The position numbers and the translations under genes were made by a program. Source: Pseudanabaena sp. (GTDB taxonomy: Bacteria > Cyanobacteriota > Cyanobacteriia > Pseudanabaenales > Pseudanabaenaceae). Taken from it: a stretch of DNA of 64,000 nt. The stretch is from contig QBMK01000004.1 in the NCBI GenBank assembly GCA_003249035.1, positions 91,998 through 155,997 of the forward strand, in the 5' to 3' direction. Positions 15,480 to 23,741 of the stretch are shown piece by piece (position 1 is the first letter of the stretch; each line of letters begins with the position of its first letter). Under the pieces are notes generated by a model that did no database searches, was not told where the DNA came from, and was given only the letters and a program-made list of their open reading frames with translations.

Positions 15480-16712
15480 ATGGCTACCGTTAACGACAAC
15501 TATCTCAAACTCAAGGCAGGCTATCTGTTTCCCGAAATTGCAAGAAGGGTAAACGCTTTTGTCGAGGCAAATCCTGACGCTAAGGTCATCCGCCTCGGTA
15601 TTGGCGATGTTACCGAACCATTGCCCCAAGCTTGTCGCGATGCCATGATCAAGGCTGTTGAAGATATGGGCGATCGCAATTCATTTAAGGGATATGGGCC
15701 TGAACAGGGCTACGCATGGCTGCGCGAAAAAATTGCGGCGAATGATTTTCAGGCGCGGGGCTGCGATATTGATGCTTCTGAGATATTTATTTCCGATGGC
15801 TCCAAGTGCGACTGCGGCAACATTCTCGATATTTTTGGCGATGATAACGTTATTGCCGTTACCGATCCTGTTTATCCTGTGTATGTTGATACTAATGTCA
15901 TGGCAGGTCACACAGGCGAGATTAATGAGAAAGGCGAGTATGAAGGTTTCGTTTATTTACCTGTCACTGCTGAAAATAATTTCACTGCCGAGATTCCTAC
16001 GAAGAAAGTCGATCTGATTTATCTCTGCTTCCCCAATAACCCCACAGGTGCAACCGCCACCAAAGAACATCTCACCGCTTGGGTAAATTACGCTAGAGCT
16101 AACGGTTCGATCATTTTCTTTGATGCTGCATACGAAGCATTTATCACCGATCCTAGTCTTCCCCACTCGATCTATGAAATTGAAGGCGCTAAGGAATGTG
16201 CGATCGAATTTCGCTCTTTCTCTAAGAATGCTGGATTTACTGGTACTCGTTGTGCGTTAACAGTCGTGCCTAAGAACTTGATGGGTAAGGCTAAAGATGG
16301 CTCCAATGTCGAACTTTGGAAACTCTGGAATCGTCGTCAATCCACGAAGTTTAATGGTGTTTCTTATATTGTCCAACGTGGTGCAGAAGCGGTTTATTCT
16401 GAAGAAGGTCAAGCCCAAATCAGAGCTTTGATTGACTTCTATATGGAAAATGCCAAAATCATCCGCGAGAAACTAACTGAAGCTGGTTTGGCGGTATATG
16501 GTGGCGAGAATGCTCCTTATGTATGGGTGAAGACTCCTACAGGGCTAACGAGTTGGGATTTCTTTGATAAGCTCTTGCAAACCTGTAATGTGGTTGGTAC
16601 GCCTGGTTCAGGTTTTGGCGCTGCAGGTGAAGGTTACTTCCGCATCTCTGCTTTCAATAGCCGAGATAATGTGAATGAGGCTATGCGTCGTATCCTCGAT
16701 AAGTTCAAATAG
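15480..16712 (+). CDS. dapL: LL-diaminopimelate aminotransferase
   Basis: This 410-residue PLP-dependent fold-type I aminotransferase converts tetrahydrodipicolinate directly to LL-diaminopimelate for lysine and peptidoglycan synthesis, the route used by cyanobacteria and plants. The PLP lysine lies in [14 protein letters not shown]. The start [20 protein letters not shown] and the [11 protein letters not shown] motif are diagnostic for DapL. The gene diverges from clpR with 130 bases between and ends before a strong hairpin terminator. Confidence 0.96.
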   Translation: MATVNDNYLKLKAGYLFPEIARRVNAFVEANPDAKVIRLGIGDVTEPLPQACRDAMIKAVEDMGDRNSFKGYGPEQGYAWLREKIAANDFQARGCDIDASEIFISDGSKCDCGNILDIFGDDNVIAVTDPVYPVYVDTNVMAGHTGEINEKGEYEGFVYLPVTAENNFTAEIPTKKVDLIYLCFPNNPTGATATKEHLTAWVNYARANGSIIFFDAAYEAFITDPSLPHSIYEIEGAKECAIEFRSFSKNAGFTGTRCALTVVPKNLMGKAKDGSNVELWKLWNRRQSTKFNGVSYIVQRGAEAVYSEEGQAQIRALIDFYMENAKIIREKLTEAGLAVYGGENAPYVWVKTPTGLTSWDFFDKLLQTCNVVGTPGSGFGAAGEGYFRISAFNSRDNVNEAMRRILDKFK

Positions 16713-16785
16713 CTGAATGCTTCACTTTTGCGTAAGGTGAGTTATTCAATATTCTAGAGATTGTATAGGTTTGTCTGTTCTATCT

Positions 16786-16824
16786 AAAACAAGATACGCG
16801 ATCGGCGATCGCGTATCTTGTTTT
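16786..16824. terminator. Strong terminator between dapL and the next gene
   Basis: AAAACAAGATACGCGATCG and its exact complement flank a single base. The core contains HIP1-like GATCG sequence. It can serve dapL on the plus strand and the converging gene on the minus strand. Confidence 0.8.
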
Positions 16825-16843
16825 GGTTTTTTAAGAGAGAAGT

Positions 16844-17188
16844 TTATTTGGGAGGGAATTTGCATTTAACTGAAATCTCAAAGTTGCTTTCGGCTGAGGC
16901 TTTGGTGAAGATGGGAATACCTGCTTTTCCGCCGATTTTAAGACTGAACTTGAGGGTGAGCTTCTTTACATCGGCAGAGCCTAAGTTCCGAAATGCACTG
17001 ATCGCATAGGTGGTGTAGCCGCGAATGGTGTCATGGACTTTTTTGAGGTCAACGGTGGGTAAGTTATCCCGATATCCTTCTTCGGAGTCAGGTTCGTTGT
17101 AGGGTTCTTTGGGGGCTATGTAAATTAAGAACTCTTCACCGTTTTTATGTTTGACAGCTAGCTCTTGCACCTTGAGAAGAAATGCCAT
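16844..17188 (-). CDS. Trypco1-like domain protein
   Basis: From the ATG at 17188 this is a 114-residue protein; the frame stays open up to a TTG at 17299, so the start is uncertain. The C-terminal half (TIRGYTTYAISAFRNLGSAD, then LTLKFSLKIGGKAGIPIFTK and SAESNFEISV) resembles the trypsin-co-occurring domain 1 family, small beta-rich proteins linked to proteases and conflict systems. The match is from memory of the motif and is not certain. The gene diverges from a Uma2 nuclease-like gene. No protease gene is adjacent. Confidence 0.55.
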   Translation of the reverse strand: MAFLLKVQELAVKHKNGEEFLIYIAPKEPYNEPDSEEGYRDNLPTVDLKKVHDTIRGYTTYAISAFRNLGSADVKKLTLKFSLKIGGKAGIPIFTKASAESNFEISVKCKFPPK

Positions 17189-17317
17189 TGCATGATCCAA
17201 TTCAAAGGTTGCGTGTGTTCTTTTATTGCGATCGCCGAGATCGCTAGTTGAAATCAGATTGCGATCGCAATCTCCCGCTCTATAATCAAACAATGACAAC
17301 GTCGGAGAAAAATTGCA

Positions 17318-17893
17318 ATGACAACGACGATAGAAAAGCCTAAAACCATATCTCTAGAAGAATTTCTCGCCCTTCCTGAAACTAAACCCGCCAGCGAATA
17401 TGCCCAAGGAATCATCACTCAAAAAGTTATGCCCAAAGGAAAACATAGCATCATCCAATTTGAACTAGCCTCTGCTATCAATCAACAGACCAAACCTCAA
17501 AAATTTGCTTATGCCCTACCAGAATTTCGCTGTACCTTTGCTGAACGCTCCATTGTTGCCGACATTGCCGTTATCTGTTGGCAAAACCTACCCCTTGATC
17601 CTAATGGCGAAATTGGCAATCAATTTAACCATCCTCCTGACTGGATTATCGAAATCCTCTCTCCCGATCAATCCTCTGTTTTAGTCATCGAAAAAATTCT
17701 GTTTTGCCTCAAGGAAGGTAGCGAAATTGGCTGGCTGATCGATCCCGCTACTAAATCAGTGATCATCTTCCAAAATGGCTCAACCCAGATTTACTTTGCC
17801 AAAACCAAAACTCAGTTACCCTTGCCTGTCCTGAAAGGCTTAGAAGCATGGCAGATTACCGCCAGTGATATCTTTGCTTGGCTAAAAATTTAA
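17318..17893 (+). CDS. Uma2-family (DUF820) putative endonuclease
   Basis: This 191-residue protein has the PD-(D/E)XK-like DUF820/Uma2 fold, which is greatly expanded in cyanobacteria. Visible motifs are SLEEFLALPETKPASEY, VADIAVICW with the predicted catalytic Asp, PDWIIEILSPDQS with the Glu, and GWLIDP. The family's substrate is unknown. The usual K in the third motif is not obvious, since the segment after SPDQS reads SVLVIEKILFCLKEG. It is followed by a long hairpin and then hisZ. Confidence 0.85.
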   Translation: MTTTIEKPKTISLEEFLALPETKPASEYAQGIITQKVMPKGKHSIIQFELASAINQQTKPQKFAYALPEFRCTFAERSIVADIAVICWQNLPLDPNGEIGNQFNHPPDWIIEILSPDQSSVLVIEKILFCLKEGSEIGWLIDPATKSVIIFQNGSTQIYFAKTKTQLPLPVLKGLEAWQITASDIFAWLKI

Positions 17894-17938
17894 CATTACA
17901 TAGAGTTGTGGCGCTTAGCGCCACAACTCTATGTAATG
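17894..17938. repeat. Palindromic hairpin, GCGC-TTA-GCGC apex
   Basis: A perfect 21-base stem (CATTACATAGAGTTGTGGCG...) with loop TTA begins one base after the Uma2 stop. It may act as a terminator. Confidence 0.75.
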
Positions 17939-17993
17939 CGTTTGATCGGCAATGATTCACGGTACGATATCAGACGAAGACTGAGAGAACTGT

Positions 17994-19193
17994 ATGGTGC
18001 ATCAACTGCCGACTGGCGCAAAAGACTTACTTCCCCTAGACGTTGCTCAAAAGCGTTGGATCGAGAGCCGTATTCAACAAGTTTTTCAATCATGGGGCTA
18101 TCAACGCATCATTACCCCCACCGTCGAGCATCTGCGATCGCTCACCGCAGGTGGAGCCGTTAACCCAGAATCTGTGATCCAGCTGCATAGCAACAGTATC
18201 GAAATTTTAGGACTACGCCCCGAATTTACAGCCTCAATCGCCCGTGCCTATGCTGCCCGGTTGGGACAAAGTTTGGCAACCTGTCCGCAGAGACTCTATT
18301 ACAACGCCAATGTATTTCGTCGCAGAGCCAATAACACCTCAGAGGAATCCTTTCAAGCAGGCGTAGAACTATTGGGTGCATCAGGCTTGCTAGCCGATGG
18401 TGAAATCTTGATGCTTCTAGCTGAAAGCCTCGATCGCGTAGAACTGCAAGACTGGCAGATTATTCTTGGTGATGCCAGATTGACGGGTGCATTACTAGAC
18501 CTACTGCCAGAGCAATATCGAGCCAAAGTGCGGCAATGCCTAGCTAGCCTCGATCGCATTGCCCTGACACAGATGGACTTACCTGCTGATGTCAAAGGCT
18601 ATGCTCTCGAACTAATCGATCTGCGCGGCAAGCCCAAGGATGTCTTGAGTCGCTTATCGAATAGTGAATGGACATCAGGACTGACTGGCGAAATTAATTA
18701 CCTTAAGTCCTTGATCGATCTCTGGGAAAGTACAGGACTAACTTCAGGCGATCGCCTGATCCTCGATCTCAGCTTGATGCAAACCTTCGACTATTACACA
18801 GGGCTTGTGTTTGAAGTTGCTTGCAATAATTATGTAGTCGCTCAAGGCGGACGCTACGATCGCTTGCTTGGTGTCTACCATCCTCAAAATGTCAGCTACC
18901 CCAGTATTGGCTTTTGCCTCAACCTCGAAGATTTACAGCAAGCTTTACAATCACGCTTACCGCAGACTCTCGCTACTTCTAACTGCCTAGTAGTCGCCAA
19001 AAATGCAGCAGCAATGCAAGCCGCTTTTGCCCATGCCGCTTTGCTTCGTCAAGATCTAGGTGTTGAAGCGATCGAGTTAGAGCTGGAATTTCGAGCTGAA
19101 GATGCTGTACGCGAACATGCGCGATCGCGTGGTATTCCCAAAATTGCTTGGGTCAGCAGTGGCGATGCGATCGAATTAGAAACGATCTTTTAA
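17994..19193 (+). CDS. hisZ: ATP phosphoribosyltransferase regulatory subunit
   Basis: This 399-residue histidyl-tRNA-synthetase paralogue partners the short form of HisG in the first step of histidine synthesis. The class II synthetase core is visible: WGYQRIITPTVEH, RLYYNANVFRRR (motif 2), DYYTGLVFEV and QGGRYDRLLG. The lengths of the core and the MVHQLPTGAKDLLPLD start fit HisZ and not HisRS. hisG is not in the window. A long hairpin follows the stop by eight bases. Confidence 0.93.
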   Translation: MVHQLPTGAKDLLPLDVAQKRWIESRIQQVFQSWGYQRIITPTVEHLRSLTAGGAVNPESVIQLHSNSIEILGLRPEFTASIARAYAARLGQSLATCPQRLYYNANVFRRRANNTSEESFQAGVELLGASGLLADGEILMLLAESLDRVELQDWQIILGDARLTGALLDLLPEQYRAKVRQCLASLDRIALTQMDLPADVKGYALELIDLRGKPKDVLSRLSNSEWTSGLTGEINYLKSLIDLWESTGLTSGDRLILDLSLMQTFDYYTGLVFEVACNNYVVAQGGRYDRLLGVYHPQNVSYPSIGFCLNLEDLQQALQSRLPQTLATSNCLVVAKNAAAMQAAFAHAALLRQDLGVEAIELELEFRAEDAVREHARSRGIPKIAWVSSGDAIELETIF

Positions 19194-19201
19194 AAAATAT
19201 G

Positions 19202-19268
19202 GGTAGTCCTAAAAAGCTAAGGATAGGCTGCGCGAAGCGCAGCCTATCCTTAGCTTTTTAGGACTACC
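19202..19268. repeat. Very long perfect hairpin after hisZ
   Basis: Thirty-two-base arms (GGTAGTCCTAAAAAGCTAAG...) with the three-base loop GAA inside a GCGC/GCGC apex. It is followed by an A/T-poor spacer and could terminate hisZ. Confidence 0.8.
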
Positions 19269-19411
19269 AAAAGATGAGGGAGGACTTTACCCTCTCTACT
19301 ATTTTTTGAGTTTAAAATTATTCTGCTAAATATGGAGAACTTAGGGTAATCTATTCAACCAATCATCCATTTTGGTTAGATTGAGATTTTCTAGATAAAT
19401 AGCACTGCCAG

Positions 19412-19520
19412 CTTTAAGTACCTCAGCATAATTGAAAAACCTGAGACAAAATATTTACCGCCCGCGTAGCGGGCGATAAATATTTTGGGGTTTTGTGTTT
19501 AATTGTGCATAGGTACTTAG
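19412..19520. repeat. Palindromic intergenic repeat, AAGTACCT family copy 2
   Basis: The outer arms AAGTACCTCAGCATAATT and AATTGTGCATAGGTACTT match the element at 10211-10320. The inner stem AAAATATTTACCGCCCGC with loop GTA is different. The flanking stretches 19269-19411 and 19521-19673 show no gene. Confidence 0.75.
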
Positions 19521-19673
19521 ATATTGAAAAGCTCCAAATATATTGTTTTAAAATGTTGCAAAACAGACATCAAAAAATATACTGGGCTATTCTGAAGCGC
19601 AAAGTTTGGTATCTAAATTTATAAAATCGCTAACCTATTTTGTAAGTGATTCGATCGTGATAGGTATGACCGA

Positions 19674-20117
19674 ATGAGATTTCCAGAGACCGCAAAATCA
19701 ACTACAAGTTTAGCTTTCAGCCTAGGATTAATTGGGGCAATTGCAACGACAGGCTGGTACTACGTCATTGTGCCCTATCGAAAGACGCCTCAAAAACCTG
19801 CTTTCTCTAATGATATTAAAGCTGCGCCTGCACCAAAATCACCGATCGCGGAGATCAAAGTGCAACCAATTCCTGTGCCCACGGTCAAGGCTAAGCCAAA
19901 GTCCAATGACGCAAAGTATCAAGGTAAAGTTAATGCCAGCATTGGTCTAGTATTTCGCGCCGATCCCAATCAGGCTGCTCGCAATGTTGGTGGTGCAGAC
20001 TTTAATACCAAAGTTGCAGTAATTAAAGAAACCCCCGATCGCGAATGGGTCTTTGTTAGAAATGAAAACACTAAAGAAGAAGGCTGGGTAAGGACTGGCA
20101 ATATCAATAAAGAATAA
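19674..20117 (+). CDS. Membrane-anchored SH3-like domain protein
   Basis: This 147-residue protein has an N-terminal membrane anchor (residues 11-32, LAFSLGLIGAIATTGWYYVI), a proline- and lysine-rich linker to about residue 80, and a bacterial SH3-like domain at the C-terminus. The domain shows the pattern NASIGLVFRADPNQAARNVG, then VAVIKE and WVFVRNE...GWVRTGNI. Such domains bind peptidoglycan or proteins in the periplasm. The partner is unknown. It stands alone and is followed by a palindrome. Confidence 0.72.
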   Translation: MRFPETAKSTTSLAFSLGLIGAIATTGWYYVIVPYRKTPQKPAFSNDIKAAPAPKSPIAEIKVQPIPVPTVKAKPKSNDAKYQGKVNASIGLVFRADPNQAARNVGGADFNTKVAVIKETPDREWVFVRNENTKEEGWVRTGNINKE

Positions 20118-20140
20118 ATTTATAGCTGTCGCCGCTTGGC

Positions 20141-20195
20141 AAAACCCAAAAAGAGAATGGCGGCGCATCGCGCCGCCATTCTCTTTTTGGGTTTT
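20141..20195. repeat. Palindromic hairpin, AAAACCCAAAAAGAGAATGG type copy 1
   Basis: Perfect 26-base arms with loop ATC in a GGCGC/GCGCC apex. The inner 20 bases of the stem recur exactly at 22701-22743. Confidence 0.8.
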
Positions 20196-20294
20196 GATGC
20201 TTCTTCACTGCATAATATAGGTAAGACCGATAGAGATAATCCTGTAAGTTAAGTGGGTTGTCTTTGTTAGACAGAGCAAGTAATTGAGTTAGCA

Positions 20295-21290
20295 ATGCAT
20301 TTTATTGATCGAGTTACGATACATGTGAAATCTGGAGATGGCGGCGATGGGCTAGTTGCATTTCGGCGCGAAAAATATGTGCCTGCGGGTGGGCCTGCGG
20401 GTGGAAATGGTGGTCATGGTGGTTCGGTTATTTTGCAAGCAACAACCGATCTCCAAACCCTTCTAGATTTTCGCTTCGAGAATATTTTTAAAGCTGAAAA
20501 TGGCGAGCGCGGTGGCCCCAGTAATATGACTGGCAAGAAAGGAAGTGATCGCGTGATCAAAGTCCCCATCGGCACGGTGGTGATGGATGAAGAAACCGGC
20601 GAAGTTTTAGGCGATCTCACCGAGCCTGACCAAACTTTGTTTGTTGCTAAAGGCGGCAAAGGCGGCTTAGGCAATAAGTATTTCTTGAGCAATCAAAATC
20701 GCGCTCCTGACTATGCTTTACCCGGATTACCAGGCGAAGAACTTAATCTTTATTTAGAACTAAAGTTAATTGCTGAAGTCGGAATTATTGGGTTGCCAAA
20801 TGCTGGTAAATCAACGCTGATCTCAGTTGTATCCGCCGCTCGTCCAAAAATTGCCGATTATCCTTTTACAACACTCGTACCGAATTTAGGTGTAGTTTCT
20901 AAGCCATCAGGTGATGGCATAGTCTTCGCGGATATTCCTGGATTAATCGAAGGAGCTTCTGATGGCATCGGATTAGGGCATGACTTTTTGCGTCATGTGG
21001 AACGCACTAAACTCTTAATTCATCTGATCGATGTCACTCAAGATGATCCGCTCACGGCGTATCACACTATTCAAGAAGAGCTAGCTGCCTACGGTCATGG
21101 CTTAGCTGACAAGCCCCAAATTCTGGCGCTGAATAAAATTGATGCGATGTTGCCTGAGGATGTTGAAGAAATTGCCTCGCAGTTTGATCTACCAATCCTA
21201 ACTATTTCTGCTGCTTCCAAAAAAGGACTAGATAAGCTCTTGCAATCAGTCTGGAAAACATTAGAAAAGTTCGATCAGCAAAATCCTTAA
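20295..21290 (+). CDS. obgE: Obg/CgtA GTPase
   Basis: This 331-residue essential GTPase associates with the 50S ribosomal subunit and stress control. The glycine-rich Obg domain ([28 protein letters not shown]) covers residues 1-157. The G domain follows, with G1 [10 protein letters not shown]2 YPFTTL, G3 [10 protein letters not shown]4 NKID and G5 SAAS. The variable C-terminal OCT domain is absent, as in other cyanobacterial Obg proteins. A bidirectional terminator follows. Confidence 0.95.
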   Translation: MHFIDRVTIHVKSGDGGDGLVAFRREKYVPAGGPAGGNGGHGGSVILQATTDLQTLLDFRFENIFKAENGERGGPSNMTGKKGSDRVIKVPIGTVVMDEETGEVLGDLTEPDQTLFVAKGGKGGLGNKYFLSNQNRAPDYALPGLPGEELNLYLELKLIAEVGIIGLPNAGKSTLISVVSAARPKIADYPFTTLVPNLGVVSKPSGDGIVFADIPGLIEGASDGIGLGHDFLRHVERTKLLIHLIDVTQDDPLTAYHTIQEELAAYGHGLADKPQILALNKIDAMLPEDVEEIASQFDLPILTISAASKKGLDKLLQSVWKTLEKFDQQNP

Positions 21291-21319
21291 AAAAAGCAGT
21301 GCTTAGCACTGCTTTTTTA
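21291..21319. terminator. Bidirectional terminator
   Basis: AAAAAAGCAGTGC / GCACTGCTTTTTT around TTA lies between the converging obgE and DUF4359 genes. Confidence 0.9.
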
Positions 21320-21643
21320 TTTGAACATAAAGAAATTGCCAAAGGCTGCGATCGTGGTTATTTTTCTATTTGGCATTTCAGTTTCAAAAAGACTTAAAAC
21401 TACAAAATTTTGCTGCTTCGTAGAATTCTCAACCAATGTTTTGATTACCCCTTTGCCTTGAGAAATCACAAATTTACAGGATTGCTGAGCGGCGACTGGT
21501 AGATCGCCAGTACAAATTGAGGTTTTGCCTGTTTCGGAAAATTGCTCAGTTGCGTACTCGATGTAACGTTCTTTACTAGGATTGCTGACAGCCATTACGC
21601 CAACGACTACAACAGTACCAATTAGGATTGCTTGTAATTTCAT
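21317..21643 (-). CDS. DUF4359-like exported or membrane-anchored protein
   Basis: From the ATG at 21643 this is a 108-residue protein with an N-terminal hydrophobic segment (MKLQAILIGTVVVVGVMAVS). NPSKERYIEYATEQF following it is typical of cyanobacterial DUF4359 proteins. Two cysteines (SICTGD and QSCKFV) could form a disulphide in the periplasm. Function unknown. A TTG at 21658 would add five residues. The CysQ-like gene lies upstream on the same strand, with a hairpin between. Confidence 0.7.
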   Translation of the reverse strand: MKLQAILIGTVVVVGVMAVSNPSKERYIEYATEQFSETGKTSICTGDLPVAAQQSCKFVISQGKGVIKTLVENSTKQQNFVVLSLFETEMPNRKITTIAAFGNFFMFK

Positions 21644-21653
21644 AATTGAAATA

Positions 21654-21677
21654 AACAAGGTGCTTAAGTACCTTGTT
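21654..21677 (-). terminator. Small hairpin between two minus-strand genes
   Basis: AACAAGGT / ACCTTGTT with an eight-base, partly self-complementary centre, downstream of the CysQ-like gene. Confidence 0.5.
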
Positions 21678-21746
21678 CCTTAAGTTTCTAGGTCTCTTTA
21701 CTGTACTGACTAATTGCCACAAAAAGTAGGATTTGCATTGCCGAGC

Positions 21747-22595
21747 CTACTTTTTGATAGGCACGATCGCATCTTGGCTAATTTGACAAATTTCATTATG
21801 ACAATGACCATTACTTGCCACAATCGTTCCCCATTGGCGCAATTCCAGATTGTTGTAAGACAGCAAAGATAAATCTGAATGAGTAAGCTGTCCACCTGCC
21901 TCAGTCAAAATGATTTCGGGAGCGCAATAGTCCCAATCCTTGGGCGCAGATTTGCCTGACACCGAGATATAGACATCAGCATTACCCGATGCGATCGCGG
22001 CAAATTTACCGCCAATACTCCCAACCGCAATTTCGGCAGCTTTGGGTAACTGTTGGAGAATACTTTCAAGTTGATAATTGCGATGGCTACGACTAGCCAC
22101 TACCACCATTTGATCGAGTTCAACCTTGTTAGAGACTTGAATCCGTTTCTGCAAACCATCTCTAGTTTCTATATATGCGCCTTTGCCTAACATCCCCTGA
22201 AATAGACGATCTTGAGCAGGCGTGGCAACTAGTCCCAGCACAGGACGCTGACGATATGTCAAGCCAATGTGTACCGCAAACTCATTAGTCCGCCGAATAA
22301 AGTCACTCGTGCCATCCATCGGATCGATGATCCATACCCATTCATGTCCAAGGCGATCGCTATTATCTTCAGTTTCTTCGCTGAGATAGGCAAATTCTTC
22401 AGTCCCAAATACTTGTTTTAACTGGCTCAAGATAAAATCATTGGCGGCTAAATCGGCGGAAGTAACATTTCCTTCTTCGCCACCCTTAAATATGATTTCT
22501 AAATCTTGAGGCTCTTGATAGTACTTCATCAGAATATCCCCCGCACCCCAAGCGATCGGGCGAGCAAGCGACATAATTTCGTTTAAATTCAGCAT
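21747..22595 (-). CDS. Inositol-monophosphatase-family phosphatase, CysQ-like
   Basis: This 282-residue protein of the FIG/inositol phosphatase superfamily keeps the metal-binding motifs EE (YLSEETED), DPMDGTSDF (DPxDGT) and the late WDYCAPEII (WDxxA/P). The length and the KDWDYCAPE motif fit the 3'(2'),5'-bisphosphate nucleotidase (CysQ) group, which clears PAP from sulphate assimilation. A myo-inositol or fructose-bisphosphate substrate cannot be excluded. Cytoplasmic. Two hairpins lie between this gene and smtA. Confidence 0.82.
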   Translation of the reverse strand: MLNLNEIMSLARPIAWGAGDILMKYYQEPQDLEIIFKGGEEGNVTSADLAANDFILSQLKQVFGTEEFAYLSEETEDNSDRLGHEWVWIIDPMDGTSDFIRRTNEFAVHIGLTYRQRPVLGLVATPAQDRLFQGMLGKGAYIETRDGLQKRIQVSNKVELDQMVVVASRSHRNYQLESILQQLPKAAEIAVGSIGGKFAAIASGNADVYISVSGKSAPKDWDYCAPEIILTEAGGQLTHSDLSLLSYNNLELRQWGTIVASNGHCHNEICQISQDAIVPIKK

Positions 22596-22700
22596 CTTGA
22601 ATTTTGGTGAAGCTAATGATTTGTACTATACCGTAACCAAAAGCCAAAAAGAAGCAGGTTGACTACGCCCACATGCTTCTTTTTGTAGCGATCTCCAACC

Positions 22701-22743
22701 CAAAAAGAGAATGGCGGCGCGAAGCGCCGCCATTCTCTTTTTG
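22701..22743. repeat. Palindromic hairpin, copy 2 of the 20141 type
   Basis: Twenty-base arms (CAAAAAGAGAATGGCGGCGC) with loop GAA, the same stem as at 20141-20195. A further imperfect AAAAAGAAGCA hairpin lies just before it. Confidence 0.8.
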
Positions 22744-22779
22744 ATATTGATCAGCTAATACATTTGGCGAAAGCAATAG

Positions 22780-22947
22780 TTAGCCGCAACCACAGCCAGA
22801 TTTTTTACAGCCAGCAGATCCTTCAGGATGTCCATCGGCACAAGCTCTGCTGCAATAAGGCTTGTCATTTGCCATGATTGCTGTGTCTAGGGAGACCATG
22901 CAACTACATTTAGGGCAAGCGCACTTAGTTTCTGTAAGAGTTGTCAT
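22780..22947 (-). CDS. smtA: Bacterial metallothionein
   Basis: This 55-residue protein has nine cysteines at 9, 11, 14, 16, 32, 36, 47, 52 and 54, the pattern of Synechococcus SmtA, and one of the usual histidines at 40. It buffers zinc and cadmium in a four-metal cluster. The second SmtA histidine near position 49 is a lysine here. The ATG at 22947 gives MTTLTETKCACPKC; an upstream start would add six residues without support. It diverges from its likely repressor smtB, with the operator between them. Confidence 0.95.
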   Translation of the reverse strand: MTTLTETKCACPKCSCMVSLDTAIMANDKPYCSRACADGHPEGSAGCKKSGCGCG

Positions 22948-22979
22948 ATATTTAATCCTATCCAATTGAGATTAGTATA

Positions 22980-22997
22980 TATGAATATACGTTCATA
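22980..22997. promoter_or_regulatory. SmtB-type operator
   Basis: TATGAATATACGTTCATA is an inverted repeat with six-base arms (TATGAA/TTCATA), resembling the TGAA...TTCA sites of SmtB/ZiaR repressors. It lies in the smtA-smtB intergenic region, 33 bases from smtA and 48 from smtB. Confidence 0.75.
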
Positions 22998-23044
22998 CGT
23001 CAAAAACAGCAAGAAAAGCGATCGCTTTTTTGTAAGATGTAACA

Positions 23045-23422
23045 ATGCTAAATTCCTCTTCGCTTCCCCTTGACAACTTGCCGACTTGCGATATCCATGC
23101 GATCGAGCCAGATGCATTACAAGATCTGATTAATGCGATTTTGCCAATTGAGAAAGCGCAGAATATGGCGGAATTTTTCGGGATGCTGAGCGATCCCAAT
23201 CGGCTGCGGATTCTCTCTGTTTTATCGAAACAAGAACTATGCGTTCACGATCTTGCAGCAGTAGTGGGCATGAGTGAATCGGCGGTATCTCACCAATTGC
23301 GAGTTTTACGTACCATGCGTCTAGTCAGTTATCGAAAGAGTCAACGTAAAGTCTATTATCAACTCCTCGATCACCATGTTTTAGAGCTTTATAGATCTGT
23401 CTCTGAGCATTTAGATGAGTAG
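23045..23422 (+). CDS. smtB: Zinc-responsive ArsR-family repressor
   Basis: This 125-residue winged-helix repressor shows the DNA-recognition helix [13 protein letters not shown]. The alpha-5 zinc site of SmtB is fully conserved as D109, H111, H122 and E125, with SmtB spacing. The alpha-3N site is also possible, with C15, H18, C66 (ELCVHDL) and D69. Zinc binding should release it from the operator and turn on smtA. It is divergent from smtA as in Synechococcus. Confidence 0.95.
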   Translation: MLNSSSLPLDNLPTCDIHAIEPDALQDLINAILPIEKAQNMAEFFGMLSDPNRLRILSVLSKQELCVHDLAAVVGMSESAVSHQLRVLRTMRLVSYRKSQRKVYYQLLDHHVLELYRSVSEHLDE

Positions 23423-23561
23423 CCGATGTCATGTTTAGAGTTCTTTTGCTTCCTGCTCTTTTGTAAGGATTACTGTGCACACAAGCAACCAAGAAATAAA
23501 GCTCTTGGCTAAAAGCAAAAGTCAGCTAAAAGATAAAAAGCAAACCGTTTAAAGCCATATA

Positions 23562-23640
23562 TTAAGTAACTAAGCAAAATTAAAAACTGTACCGCCCGCG
23601 CAGCGGGCGGTACAGTTTTTAATTTTGCTTAGTTACTTAA
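23562..23640. repeat. 79-base perfect palindrome
   Basis: Thirty-eight-base arms (TTAAGTAACTAAGCAAAATT...) with loop GCA and a CCGCCCGC apex like that at 19412. It lies between smtB and the DUF1574 gene. The rest of the 319-base gap shows no gene. Confidence 0.85.
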
Positions 23641-23741
23641 TAAACTTTACTGACTGATAAAACAACTTTTTGTCTGGTTGTGAGGTCTTCGTGCTAGCCT
23701 TGTAACAAATTTTTTTTCCTGCTGACCTTGTCAAATAGCCA

